From: Xylaria sp. FL1777
Taxonomy: Eukaryota; Ascomycota; Sordariomycetes; Xylariales; Xylariaceae
Assembly (NCBI GenBank): GCA_022578965.1
Contig: MU400570.1
Span: 181,800 to 245,799, forward strand
Length of the DNA: 64,000 nucleotides
Reading direction: 5' to 3'
Shown here piece after piece: positions 10,235 through 21,305 of the stretch. The notes under the pieces were generated by a model. It was given only the letters and a program-made list of their open reading frames with translations, ran no database searches and was not told the DNA's origin. The stretch's first letter is position 1; each line of letters starts with the position of its first letter. Both the position numbers and the translations under genes were made by a program.

Positions 10235-13200
10235 CTACAGTTGAATGATGTCCAGTTCCGAAAAGTCTGGCGGCGCCCGTCCGTACACCACTCGCACCTT
10301 GCTATCCAGGGCCGTACCCTCGTTGGATATCCAGATGTGCTCGCTCAGATCGCGTGTCCGCTTGATTTCGTCGTCGCTAATTCCCAAATCATCACGTGGA
10401 ATCCACAAAGTCGGCCGCCGCGCTCGCAACGCCGAGTGCATGAACGCTCGGCGAACGAGCACGTCTCGCTCCTCTGGCGTCAAATCTTCTATTTCGTCGT
10501 GGAATCCACCGTAAAGAGCCTCGCCAATGGCTCTCTGCGCTTCTAGGTCTCTCTGCTTGCGTTCGTCTCTAAACTTGGCCGCATTCTTTATGCCCTTCTC
10601 TGCTCTTCCTAACGTGTGGTTGTATGTGGTTTTGCCGCTGCGTACGGCCCACGTTCCCGCATGCACAATCCCCCTGACGGGATTGAAGTTGCTCAACTTG
10701 TTGCCGCGGCTTCCTTTCTCCTGAGAGTCGGACGGCCCATCTACGCTCTGGCGATGAGTTGGCAAGCCTTCTTCGTCATATTCTTTTATGTCATCCTCAT
10801 CAACAAGTCCTAGACGACGGTCCTGGGCACGTTGGAACGCTTCATCGCGGAGTACCGCCTCATCTTCGAAGGTTATGGGAAGATACCTGAACATGGGCCC
10901 AAATGACAGATTCATCAGCAGCTGGTATACAGCGGTAAGAATTGTCACCACAATCATGATGATTGCCTGAGGAGTGCAAGCATGAACATTGTGCTCATCT
11001 GTCTGGATAAAAAAGAGGCCGATGAGTGCAATCTCCATGACGTATAGGCCCGTGAAGGTCTGATTCAGGGCCCGCGGGTAGAGTACGCCGCCAGTGTCGA
11101 TGGCAAGACGGTTGACGTATAGCATGCTATACCTATTTGCAATCCATAGTAAACTGAACGTAATAATGGCAAATATCGAGATTATGGGTGCAATCACGGA
11201 ATAGACGAGCGCAATGCAAGCGAAGTTAGTATAGACCGGGAAATAGCTTCCCCAGCTGACACTTGGCAGGGTCGTGTTCGTTGTCCACTTGTTCCGCGCT
11301 GTCTTGTTGAAGATCCTCGAGATGATGTACCAGTTAGCAAGTGCACCGACCTGCAGAAGAGTACCTGAACTCGCACTGAGTGCTTGAAGAATCATGTACG
11401 AAAAGAAATAGTTGGCCGCCGAAGGGAGCTTCGATGCTAGCGTGTCGGTAATACCCGTCGGGTCGTTCAACACGCCCTCGAGAATGGCCACTACGCCAGA
11501 TGCTAGTGACACAATGAGGAAGACTTGGACGAAGAGAAAAGCGAAGTAGAACTGCTGGACAGCCTCAGTCTTCTGGGTTCCTGTCTTGGCGCCCTTAAAG
11601 CCAGCCAAGAAATCCATGAAGACAGGTACCAACCAGAGCAAGAGAGCAAGCAAAACAGCTGGTAGAACACCGGCAATAGCTGTTGCTACTTTCCAAACTG
11701 TTGGATTCTTCGAGAGAAACCCCAGCCAAGGGAAGGTGTTGATCAAACTATTCAGCTGGGAAATTGAGCCTGTAAAAGCAACCGGAAATGCCCATAGAAT
11801 GATCATGCCAACCACAATGGCTACTGCTATGGCGGTTCGCAGCCATCCTGACCACCAACTTATGGCCATATTATCCCAGATCACGTCATTAGGTGATATT
11901 TCGACGATACGAGGGGCCATATGCTTGGGGACGTGATGGATGACGCTTTGGCAAGCCATATGAGCCGCAACTTGATGATTGAACTGGATGAAGGCCGACC
12001 TCATGAGAGGATATCTCTCGGGATTCTCCTGGTCTGTCTCGATTTCATTGTTGAGGCGTGCCAGTTCTTTCCTACACCAGAAAATTGTGTCGACCTTCTT
12101 ATTCACAAATGGCAACCCAGGAAGCCAACCCGGCGTCCACTCGAAATTTGCGAGACGATGAGTAGGCCTCTTAGACCGTTTAACCCATTTCTCCCATTCA
12201 GCGGTGCCATCCTCATCTTCCGTGTTCTCGTCGTTATACGCCTTCGAGTACTCGACTGGTGCAATATCCTCTCCACCTATAAACGGAATGACGCCTTTGA
12301 GCGTTTGGCCAACCGTCTTTTTCCCGAAGGGATATTCATTCCCGTCATGCCCTTGTGGCACGGGCGAGGCAAAACCACCTGCTGGAGGTTTCCAAAACTC
12401 GTACCACCTGGCCTGCTCATTGTTGTACATTTCGTCCATATTCTCTAGCTTGCGAGTAGTGTTTCCAAAATGCCGCAGCTCAATACTGTCCTTATTGAGC
12501 CTCTCATCATCAGAGATTAAAGAGATACTGCCGGAATGTTTTGGCCGCGCAGCAGAGGAACCCATCACTCTATCTTCGGCTTCAGACATCTTACGACGGC
12601 CAGAGCCCTGCGTAGAGGGCCTGGGCAGATCTTCCTCATCCGGGAGTCGTACGTGCCGATCATCTGACGTACGAGCTGCCGATCGACTCTGCGGCATTCC
12701 CATCGCCACAAATCCATTGGTAGTCTCGATCTGGCCGTCGATATCCTGCGTAATGTTCTTGGCACCACCAAGAAGCCCATTAACGCCTTTACCTAGACCG
12801 CCAGTTATCTTAGAAAAGCCAGTCTTGACTCCTCTTGATGGACCATTTACTTGACCTTTTTGATGCTCAATCTCATCTTCAGCGTCTTGGATGTCGTGAG
12901 GGATGTCGTGCTGGTCACCGCTGCTGATACCTTTGTTTTCTTCGGCCCGCTGTTGCGCCGCAGCGTCTTCCTGTTTCTGACGCTCTAGCTTCTCATTTTT
13001 AGTTGGGCGATGAGATTTAGTTGCCTTGCGGGCTTGTTTCTCTTCCTTTTCTCTTTTCTCCAACTGTTTCTTCTTCGCCATCCGAATAAGTTCAGTCTGA
13101 GCCTCCTCTAACATGTCGTGAATCTTATTTCTCTTTTTAATCTTGTCCAAGAGGTGTGTGAGGTCCCGTGTAAGCCACACGTTCCGGATACCACCAGGAA

Positions 13201-14077
13201 ATACATCAAACAGACCCTTGAGAGCCTCTTCGCTTAGCCACTTGTCGGGAATACCGCTAACCAGGACTGTGGTTGCCGAAGCTCGCAAACGATGTTCGGC
13301 AGTGGTAAGCCAGTCTTGTCGCACTTTGACGTAGACCCTGAGTTCCGCAAAGATGACGCCACAAACCCATATGACAACCAATACTGCCAAAATGAGATGG
13401 GCCCAGTATCTCCGATAATTCTCATCCTTCACATTTCCCCATGCTAAAGTGTCCAGTCCACTGATAATGTTACCCTGGTTATCTTTGACCCCAGACTCGT
13501 CGGTACTGTTTGTGCCGTTGGTGGAGAAGCTGTGGCTTCTTCCGTCGACGTAATTTATCGGTACGAGAATAGGGATGATGATGGTCGCCATTGGGATGAA
13601 TATGATAAGCATGGTTTGCAAGTAGCGGAGGAAGAAATACGAATCGAGGCCACACTTGTTGATGATCTCGCGGTCTCGAAGTCGAAATAACGATAGAAGC
13701 AAGCCCCATGGGCTACTGGGGGGAGATTCAGTTCTCTCACGCTCGGGTACGAGATATGTCTTCGGTTTACTATCACGCCAAACTTGTTAGTTCTGATACA
13801 AGGGTATTTATGGGTAGCCCAGTTCAGATGGCGAGCTTACAATATCCTAGCCAGCTTATTTCGTAGTAACAAGAAAAGTCCCATTTGGATGCCGAAAACT
13901 ACCAACGAAGTAGCTAGCGCGGTAATGAAACCAACGAGGCTGATGCCTCGGTCGCTGACGGCCTCGTCAGTGTCGCCTATCACGACCAGTATTGTTAGTA
14001 GAGAAGTTCTTGTGAGGTTTACAGTTGGTGATGCTCCGTGGTCGGGGAAATAGGTCCAAGGACGTACCGAGCGCCAT
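10235..14077 (-). CDS. CSC1/OSCA-TMEM63-like (DUF221, Rsn1/Phm7 family) cation channel
   Basis: The exons are 14077-14068 (10 nt), 13976-13841 and 13769-10235, giving 1,226 residues. The donors are GTACGT and GTAAGC, and both introns end in ATAG. The 10-nt first exon encodes MALG; exon 2 supplies the first membrane helix (ISLVGFITALATSLVVFGIQ); exon 3 begins with the family motif around TYLVPERERTE. The order is an N-terminal membrane segment, a long cytosolic loop rich in Lys/Glu (roughly residues 200-480), then the multi-helix DUF221 channel core, and a long cytosolic tail ending in PPDFSELDIIQL. The family forms hyperosmolality- or stretch-gated cation channels; some fungal members were named for Golgi exit (Rsn1) or phosphate metabolism (Phm7). 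The length fits the long fungal subfamily. Confidence 0.92.
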
Positions 14078-16022
14078 GATGTGAAACGCTGTTTAGCCAG
14101 CTAACTTTAGATTTTCGACAACAGGAAAAATGTTGGTTCTATTAAGAGGAAGAGGAGGAGAGGAATATATGAGTGGCGCGAAATGTAACACAAGACGCAA
14201 CAAACAATGAGTGATGCAATAGATGCATCGGAGGGCATGAATAGGTAGATTAGGTATGTATGCTGTAGGTACGAGAGAATCAGAGGTATTCACGTTAACG
14301 GCTGGAGAACTACACCGTCCACGGAAATCCAGCCCCGTCGAAGATCAGAAGTGGAAGAAGAGGAAGCATGGCTGACTGACGAGAGTGTCGTCTTTTGTCG
14401 GTAAGAAGTAAGAGGAGGTATATTCGAAACAGGTTGCGTGGATAGAGTGTATTGTTACAGTAACTTGGACGGGTACTTCGCGAATTGGTGGTAGGGTATC
14501 CCGGTCATAAGTGATTTGCACGATTCCTTCACGTCCACTTGATGCCCTGAAATGGCTAAGAGCTAGCCGGATTCGTTCTAGCGTGGGCCCTTGTACCGGG
14601 ATAACCTGCATGCTGATGTCAGTGGTAGTACCCCACAGCGTTGGACAAGCAGAGTCACTCCACCAAAAAACGACCCACATCACATACAACACCAAAAACG
14701 CAGCCATTGTAATAATACAGCATACTTTAGCGCACTCATTTTTAGCCCAAAGAAATTCACATAATTGCAAAATTTACATCATTATAATTGCCTTCTTTTA
14801 TTCTATAAAAATTTTTATTTTCTATACATAAGTTCTGTTTTAGAAATTAATAACAAAGGTAGAGAAATACGAAGGGTGGTTCTAAAAACAAGATGTAATA
14901 GGGATAAATGAAGCTATGGGTTGTGTTTTGGTGGACCCGCTCTGGACAAGATCCCCTGAAATCATGTTACGGCCCGCTTCTGATCCAGATTGGCTTTGAA
15001 CTCTGTAGATGGAGGCTTTTCATTGGCTGTAATGCACGCGCGCGTGTATCTTGCGCTCACCTTTATCGCTCCCTTTCCAATTATTTATCCATAACAAACG
15101 CTTAATCGGTCATAGGCTATATCGTGGCAAGAATACTTCGTATGAAGCGGCCATTTTTACTCTCCACCCTTTGGTCGTGGACCAACAAGGTTTTTTGTAT
15201 GACCTGGACCCGACATTGATTAACAATGAAAGGACTTACTGCGTACATGTAATATGGTAGGTACACTACCTACGTAGAGAGTGGGGTGAGGGGATCCTTA
15301 GTGTACCTAGGTAAGTAAGTCAATGCCTGTACTACCGAACTGCTGATGCTAAATCTGCTGATGGGTTGCCTCTGGATTCATGCTGTGATTGGTTACTGAC
15401 TGGACAACGACGGGAAAACCTGCCGAGAGTGAAACCAATACCAGGTGACTCCATAGTACATGTACATCCTGCGTCACAAATGTTCTCTGCTCATCGCATA
15501 CCGCTCCTACAAGTATATAGCTTTGTAGCGCTCTCAGGTAATCCAGCTACTGGCTAATGTCGTGATATGATGTCGGTACCACCATTTCTCGGCTATGCAG
15601 GCAGGCTACCGTCCTGTAGGTACCCATAGTATAGGTAGTGTATCATCGATGCTCAGTACATATGTACAATGTGCTGACTCTGTACTATCTGCGGTACCGT
15701 ACTACATGTAGGTATATGTAGGTACCTAGCGCTAGCACATTTTACGTCACTTGTCTCGTGGGTTTTGTAGGCTATCTACAACATATCAATTGGATTCCAT
15801 ATCTAGGTCCAGCTCTCTAGGCTAGTTTCTGATGCTGGCTTCTGTGATTACATGAGATCACTCAGTATGAAAGCTGCGTCATCGATAAGGGTTTGCGAGA
15901 TGCTAGTTTAAACTAATTCATACACTACGGCCTACAGCCCCACAAAAACACCACTCAAGACTAAGTTAGATTGATGTCTACCAAATTGCACCACCGTTGT
16001 CTTTCACAGATCCCATCCCACC
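14078..16022. other. Intergenic gap between the channel and METTL4-like genes
   Basis: The flanking genes diverge from this gap, so two promoters should lie in it. A minus-strand open frame at 14345-14770 (141 codons, one hydrophobic helix near its start) has no homology I can name and ends without a domain, so I leave it uncalled. Several short TAGG/GGTA runs occur at 15,250-15,730. Confidence 0.4.
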
Positions 16023-17267
16023 ATGGGGTCTAGCGTGTTGTTCAAGAGCCCGGACGGCGCCGCCGTCATCATCGACATCCCGCGTTCCCTGGAAGAAGCA
16101 CAAGTCTTGCCTGGGCGGGATATCGCACGACGGATTGTCTCAGCTCGCCCCAGAGAGACACCATGGGGGGTCCCGGAGCCAAAGAAAGACACCGCGAAAT
16201 ATGTGTCGCCATCTGCGGCAGTTGCCGAGCTGATGACTCTGGAGAGCGTCAAAGCTGCTCTTCAGGCAACTAAAGCCGGCTACAATGGACCATGGTGTCT
16301 GCCACGTGCGATTCGTAAGCAAGCAATCGAGCCTAAGCCGGTTGGCGCAGATGTCGGCGCAGATGCTGCCCAGTCACAGAAGAGGAAGTACAAGCCATCA
16401 CAACTCCCCTTAGAGGAAGGCAAGGAGACAACCTCAATGGGTCCGTACGTTCCAGAAAAGTCGTGTTACCTATCAGGGACCGTAGAATCCGAACGCGAAG
16501 CATTTCTTCAAGACGCTCCGCAATTCGATCTCGTCGTACTCGACCCCCCATGGCCTAGCCGCTCTGTGAAAAGGAAATCAAACAGCTGTATGTGATTCCA
16601 AGAGCCACCCAGCGTTTACATTTCCAGTTATCGGGGGCCATCGGACATAAATATGTTTTGGAAAGCTACGTTCACCCTTCAAGGACACCGCATTCTCCCT
16701 CGATATCATCATTATTAACCTCACAGTCACACAGACGCCACCGTATATAGCACAGAGCAAGCCCGGGAGCTCCTTGCCCAGATCCCCGTAGCATCGCACC
16801 TAAAGCGCGATGGGCTCGTAGCCATCTGGGTAACCAACAAGGCTGCCATTACGGACCTACTCGTAGCACCTGGGGGGATTCTCGCACAATGGGGTCTCGA
16901 GCTCGTGGGCGAGTGGACTTGGTTAAAGATTACTAGCGCCGGGGAGCCCATCCTGGACATTGAGTCGGCCTGGCGAAAGCCATGGGAACGACTAATGATT
17001 GCGCGGAAAATAGGCAGTCTTGTCACATTACCTACGAATAGGAGAGTTATACTTGGCGTGCCTGACGTTCACTCGAGGAAACCTAATCTGAGGCGGTTAT
17101 TTGAAGATGTCTTCTCTAAGGATTATATCGGCCTCGAGGTCTTTGCGAGGAATCTAACGGCTGGCTGGTGGAGCTGGGGAAACGAGGTTTTGTTCTTTCA
17201 GCAGAGACATCACTGGGTGCCGTTAGAAGACGAGGAGGCACTGTTAGAAATTCAGCGTACTAGTTAA
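16023..17267 (+). CDS. MT-A70 family N6-adenine methyltransferase, METTL4-like
   Basis: The exons are 16023-16587 and 16735-17267, with a GTATGT donor and an ACAG acceptor, giving 365 residues. The start CACCATGG is a strong context. The catalytic DPPW motif is at residues 174-177 (FDLVVLDPPWPSRSVKRK). The splice restores SNSYATVY directly after it, as in METTL4 relatives; without splicing the frame stops two codons later. Exon 2 continues the Rossmann fold (HLKRDGLVAIWVTNK) and ends with a segment in WSWGNEVLFFQ. The residues before about 160 are a poorly conserved N-terminal region. METTL4-type enzymes place N6-methyl marks on DNA adenine or on U2 snRNA; which substrate applies cannot be read from sequence. 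The DPPW tetrad is intact, so catalysis is plausible. Confidence 0.9.
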
Positions 17268-17810
17268 CTTAGTTGGTTATGATACAATGCCACCTGAGGC
17301 TCTCTCTGTTCTTTATAAACCTCGATAGGTTCTCCCCTCATAGACGTTCCCCTAACACGGGCCATGTTGATGGCTCAGTGGTAAAGTAGTCGGCAGGACA
17401 AACCCTCGTGCCATAGGCATTCACGGGCTTTCCGGTCCAGGGATGTTGAGTTCGCCTTAAGCCCTGCGATTCTTTTTGCACTTTGGAGGTTGGCAGTTCG
17501 AATGTGGCAAAGCTGTTGCTTTATTCCAATTTTTTTTGGTCAACTGGTTTTATCTCTGAAGCCCACTATCTCCCATCTACCTTGACTGTAGGTTTTTTTA
17601 TATTCCCTTAGGCAATTAGTCGCCAGAGCAGTTCCCTATAATATACACCTCATTAATTGATAGATGGGCATACTCGTGCACATCTTCCCCAGTGCCGACG
17701 TCTATGTCGACCCCATCCACTTGATATAGCTGGAAGAGTCATCCGTGCGTGTCCCTCCCAACCGACGTTTCCTTTGGATTTCAATACAGCCACCATCCAC
17801 CATTCAGATT
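17268..17810. other. Intergenic gap containing a second tRNA-like element
   Basis: This lies between the convergent METTL4-like and uL23m genes. It holds the pol III-like element listed separately at 17361-17537 and otherwise unique sequence. Confidence 0.5.
17361..17537 (+). ncRNA. Candidate pol III element with tRNA-like A and B boxes
   Basis: TGGCTCAGTGGT at 17371-17382 fits the tRNA A-box. AGTTCGAAT near 17495-17503 fits a T-loop/B-box core, and eight T at 17530-17537 could terminate pol III. The T-stem does not pair (GGCAG against GTGGC), the spacing between boxes is about 110 nt, and no acceptor stem forms. An internal T-run near 17472-17476 might terminate early. I read it as an eroded tRNA or tRNA-derived element. 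Confidence 0.25.
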
Positions 17811-18527
17811 CTAGCTCTTCTTCACCCCACTCTTCTCAGTAAATCTGACATCCAGCTCGCGCTTGTTAGTCCATTTGCCTTGCTTCAGCAGCTTCGCAGC
17901 TTCCTCCTTGAACGACTTCCGCGACAAGGGCGGCTTCCCATCGCCCCGGAAAGCTATGAATCCTCTGAAATCTTTGGCCCTCCTGCGCTCACGTTCAGCG
18001 TCCCTCTCCGCTATAGCCCTGGCTGTAGCTGGCCTCTTCCAGGGCGCGACGTCGTCGGGTAACTGAGGCCACACGAAGGGTTGTGTGAGCTGCACCGTCA
18101 TTTTCTTGAAGGATGGCGGCCGGTGTACGTGTCCGCTGAAATGCGCTCTTTTTATTTTCTGCTGGATTATATGCGATCGTACCGCCACTACGGGCGTCCT
18201 GTACACATGGAGTAGGTAGTCTCGTAGATCGAATTTGTTGAAAGTCATTGGCACTCTGAAGGTCGCGAATATCGGCAGTTGCTTGGGTTCCGGTGTCAGA
18301 AATACAACCATATCTGAAGGCCTATTGTAGAGGAACGCATGAGCTATTCGCCAGATTTGGTCGTCATTGACGTTATTTCATCCGTCACCCTCCACCGACC
18401 CCCGTCTTCGAGACAATATCGCGTCTCACTGATGCAAGAAGGAATCGAGTACCTACAGGAAAATTTGTTTTGTTCCTGTTCGGAACGGTTTTGCCAGCCC
18501 ACCGGCTGCTACTTTTGCGGCTGCCAT
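17811..18527 (-). CDS. Mitochondrial large ribosomal subunit protein uL23m (Mrp20-type)
   Basis: The exons are 18527-18457 and 18321-17811, giving 193 residues. Exon 1 encodes MAAAKVAAGGLAKPFRTG and ends in KQIFL. The donor is GTAGGT and the acceptor ATAG, which gives KQIFLPSDMVVFLTPEP at the junction, the usual start of the uL23 fold in fungal mitochondria. The central part (VPMTFNKFDLRDYLLHVYRT) is the conserved RNA-binding core that packs at the peptide exit tunnel. The C-terminal half is a basic extension (DAERERRRAKDFRGF), as in other mitochondrial uL23 proteins. The donor overlaps an in-frame TAG, so an unspliced message terminates at once and cannot make protein. The Ala-rich, basic N-terminus fits a matrix-targeting signal. 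Confidence 0.9.
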
Positions 18528-18933
18528 CTTCCTGAGAGTCAAGACGCAATTGCTTGGCTTTGGTGACCTGTAGAGTCGGTTTGTCGTCAAGAAGTTCCTC
18601 TGAAATTCAGTAAGTCGGCATGGATAAGGATATCGGCGAATTGAAATTTCCGTAGAGTGGGTCACGACCTTCACTTACCTAAACACAGTACGCATACGTG
18701 GGTGGGGTGGCACCGTTTTACCTAGAGGAGGTACGCAGGTACCCTTCATAATAAGAGCTCTTGAATCTGAATACCGAGTAGGAAGCGATATTGATTCAAT
18801 ATATTATTTTTTTTATTTCTCGCCAGGCATCCAACTTGGCCCCACCAGGCGAATACGAGCAGAGACTTATCTATTTCTACACATCATGGCTGTTACTTCC
18901 TTTATCCATGTATCCCGTCTATTATTTTTTGGA
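18528..18933. other. Intergenic gap between uL23m and DJ-1 genes
   Basis: Promoter side of uL23m and 3' flank of the DJ-1 gene. A 12-base T/A-rich run lies at about 18,802-18,818. Nothing else supported. Confidence 0.4.
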
Positions 18934-19950
18934 TTAGACATCTAGACCGTCGACGACAATTCCCTTAATCCACTCATGCTGCATGACACGAGCCACTTCA
19001 TTAGCAGTGTTATCATCCACAAGAATGCTGACCAGATACAAAGCTGCATCTAGGCCAGCACATACTCCCCCACTCGTAATTACCCGAAGGCCACCTAGAC
19101 GCATCGCAGCGCGACGGGCAATCGACTCTCGGCGTGCATTGGAACTACTGAAAGAGATGCTTCCCTTGCTAGAAAGGCCACACATTAGCTCGGAACGGCT
19201 GCGTAGAATTCTGTACTTTATATATCCCAACATACCGCGCATTAGATGGGCGTCTATCAGTATCAACCTTGCGATGAATATAAGGATTCTCATCCTCGTC
19301 GCCGAGATCGAAGCGGAGGTTGTTGACGACGTATCGGGCATCCTCAACAACATCAGTTCTTTCCTGAAGATTACGCTGAGCAGCGTTACTACAGAGAATC
19401 TCGAATTTTGTCATGTAGTCTGGATGAGTCGTAGCTGACAGGCCGGAGAGAATGCCTTGCTCAGCCAGGAAGAGCGACCCGGTGCAGACGGACATGAGTG
19501 TACGCTCGCGGGATGAATCCTTTTTCTGGAGTTCAGCAAATGCTGAGATGATGGAAAGGGGCTCCGTCTTTCCCTTCAATACACCATCCGAGTTACCTCC
19601 GACCACCACTAAGACGTCAAAATCGCTTAGGCGCTCGTAGGCTTCCTTATAAGAGATCTGGGATCCAATGACAACCCCTTGCTCGGACATAACCTTGGGT
19701 TCGGCACCAGCAATGGTGCACTCGAAGGCCTTTGTATCTGAAGACGAGGTCGTTAGTATCTGAGTTGTGCTATAGCAAATACTATGAGCGGGCGTTAAGA
19801 GAGGTAGCACGTACTCTCGTCATCTTTGTCATGGAGTGCAGTAGTGAGAACTTCCAGAGGGGCCGCAAAGTCCGTTAGGTTGAACTTGTCGTGAAGGGCA
19901 AAGAGCACCTCGATAGGCTCATTGGAGCCTGCAGACGTTTTGGTTGCCAT
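18934..19950 (-). CDS. DJ-1/PfpI (class I glutamine amidotransferase-like) family protein
   Basis: The exons are 19950-19815, 19737-19236 and 19168-18934, giving 290 residues. The donors are GTACGT and GTATGT and the acceptors TCAG and CTAG. The N-terminus has the DJ-1 start pattern (IEVLFALHDKFNLTDFAAPLEVL). The nucleophile elbow SVCTGS puts the reactive cysteine at about residue 130, followed by TTHPDYM, a conserved histidine segment. The third exon contributes RPSNARKGSISF and LRVITSGGVCAGLDAALYLV, found in fungal members of this branch. Family functions range from protein/nucleotide deglycation and glyoxalase activity to isonitrile hydration and transcriptional sensing, so no single reaction is assigned. 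An in-frame ATG lies about 100 codons upstream, but that extension is low-complexity and lacks family similarity. The start at MATKTS is therefore chosen. Confidence 0.88.
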
Positions 19951-21305
19951 GGCTGAAAGATGGGAGAAGATCGAGTTGTCTATAATAGTATAGACAGCAG
20001 GGTATCGAGAGGGTAGGGCGCCAGATACGGACACGGTGCTAGTGTAATTAATTGAGTTAGGACAATTGGAATCCGATACGCTTTCGGTGGAGAGCCGCTC
20101 TGTTGAGTTCACGATGGGGGTTTCTTTGGCGTGAAAGAAGAGACAAGTAGAGGAAGAAAGGAGAATGGGAGAATGGGAGAATGAAGTCGAGCGAAAATTT
20201 GAGGGGTGTAATGGATTGGGGAATTGGAGGGGTAAGGTAAGCTGTCTCGAAGACAACCTGTCTCATACACAGCTGCTCGCGTGTGGTAGGCTAGGTACTT
20301 ACATATAGGTAGCCGATTTAGGTAAGTAACTAGGTAAGATACAAGTTGCCCTGGGCAGTCAATAACGTCCCCTCAAGCCTGAAGCCCCCTTTCCTTGACA
20401 GCTACAACAGGTACACTGATCCCGTCGGTACATCAAGGCCATGGTCGAACGACATGGCAGCAGCAGCAGCGGGGAGGTTACGTAGGGTCTGTCCATCGAT
20501 TGGCTATCTGGCTTTATGTCTGCTTAGGAGGCCCACAAGGGGAAAGGAAACGCCCCCTCCCCCGGATTTTTAATGGAGTGGTTGTGGAACTCAACAACGA
20601 TCAGCCTGACACTGTGGGTCTGCTTGATCACATTGCCACGGTATGAGAGCACATGTATGCACAGTATCGTTGATCACCACTGTGCACTACCCACCTACCC
20701 ACATACTGTAGTATCTATATGTACCTATCTACCTACCTACCTACCTGTCAGGTTGTCAGTCTCTTGTGGCAGCTATTCTGGAGGAATCGGCTGCTCATTT
20801 ATGTGGGATAGCCTAGACTAGTATGATTCATGATACTATTAACTCATGAATTCCTACGGAGATTTAAGGTGAGTACTAAAAATGCTTTAGAAGGTAGGTA
20901 GTGAACTAATAGTGAGGAGAACTTTATACTGTACCACCTGTCATGACCTACATAGGTACTTACCTGGGTATGTACTGACTTACCTAAGCTACCTACGCAG
21001 TAGGGATACTTACATACTGTAGCTAAGAACAGGGTGGGTACAGCTGTACTCTGTAACCTACAATTACCCCACTACCTCCTGCGCTTCAGAGCTTGGAAGC
21101 CGTTGACAAAACTCCACTCTGCGAGACGACCTCTCCTGATGATGGGCCGATATCGTTCGTAGATTGGTATCTTTGCAGTACCTATCATCGTTTCCGAACT
21201 ATGTTGACCTGTCCTATGGGCTGTTTGGATTGATGAAGCTGTGAAAAACAACCATCAGTCCACCACGTCCGTGTCATCCCGACCAGTCACCTCCGTCAAG
21301 AAACA
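19951..21305. other. Divergent promoter gap between DJ-1 and TSC1
   Basis: This contains the regulatory regions of both flanking genes and many TAGG/CCTA tetranucleotides (for example 20,725-20,745). Open frames at 20346-20821 overlap each other in different phases and show no domain. Confidence 0.45.

Noticed and set aside
14345..14770. 141-codon minus-strand frame with one hydrophobic helix
   Set aside because: No family recognised, ends in low-complexity Phe/His, and cannot be joined to a further exon with confidence.
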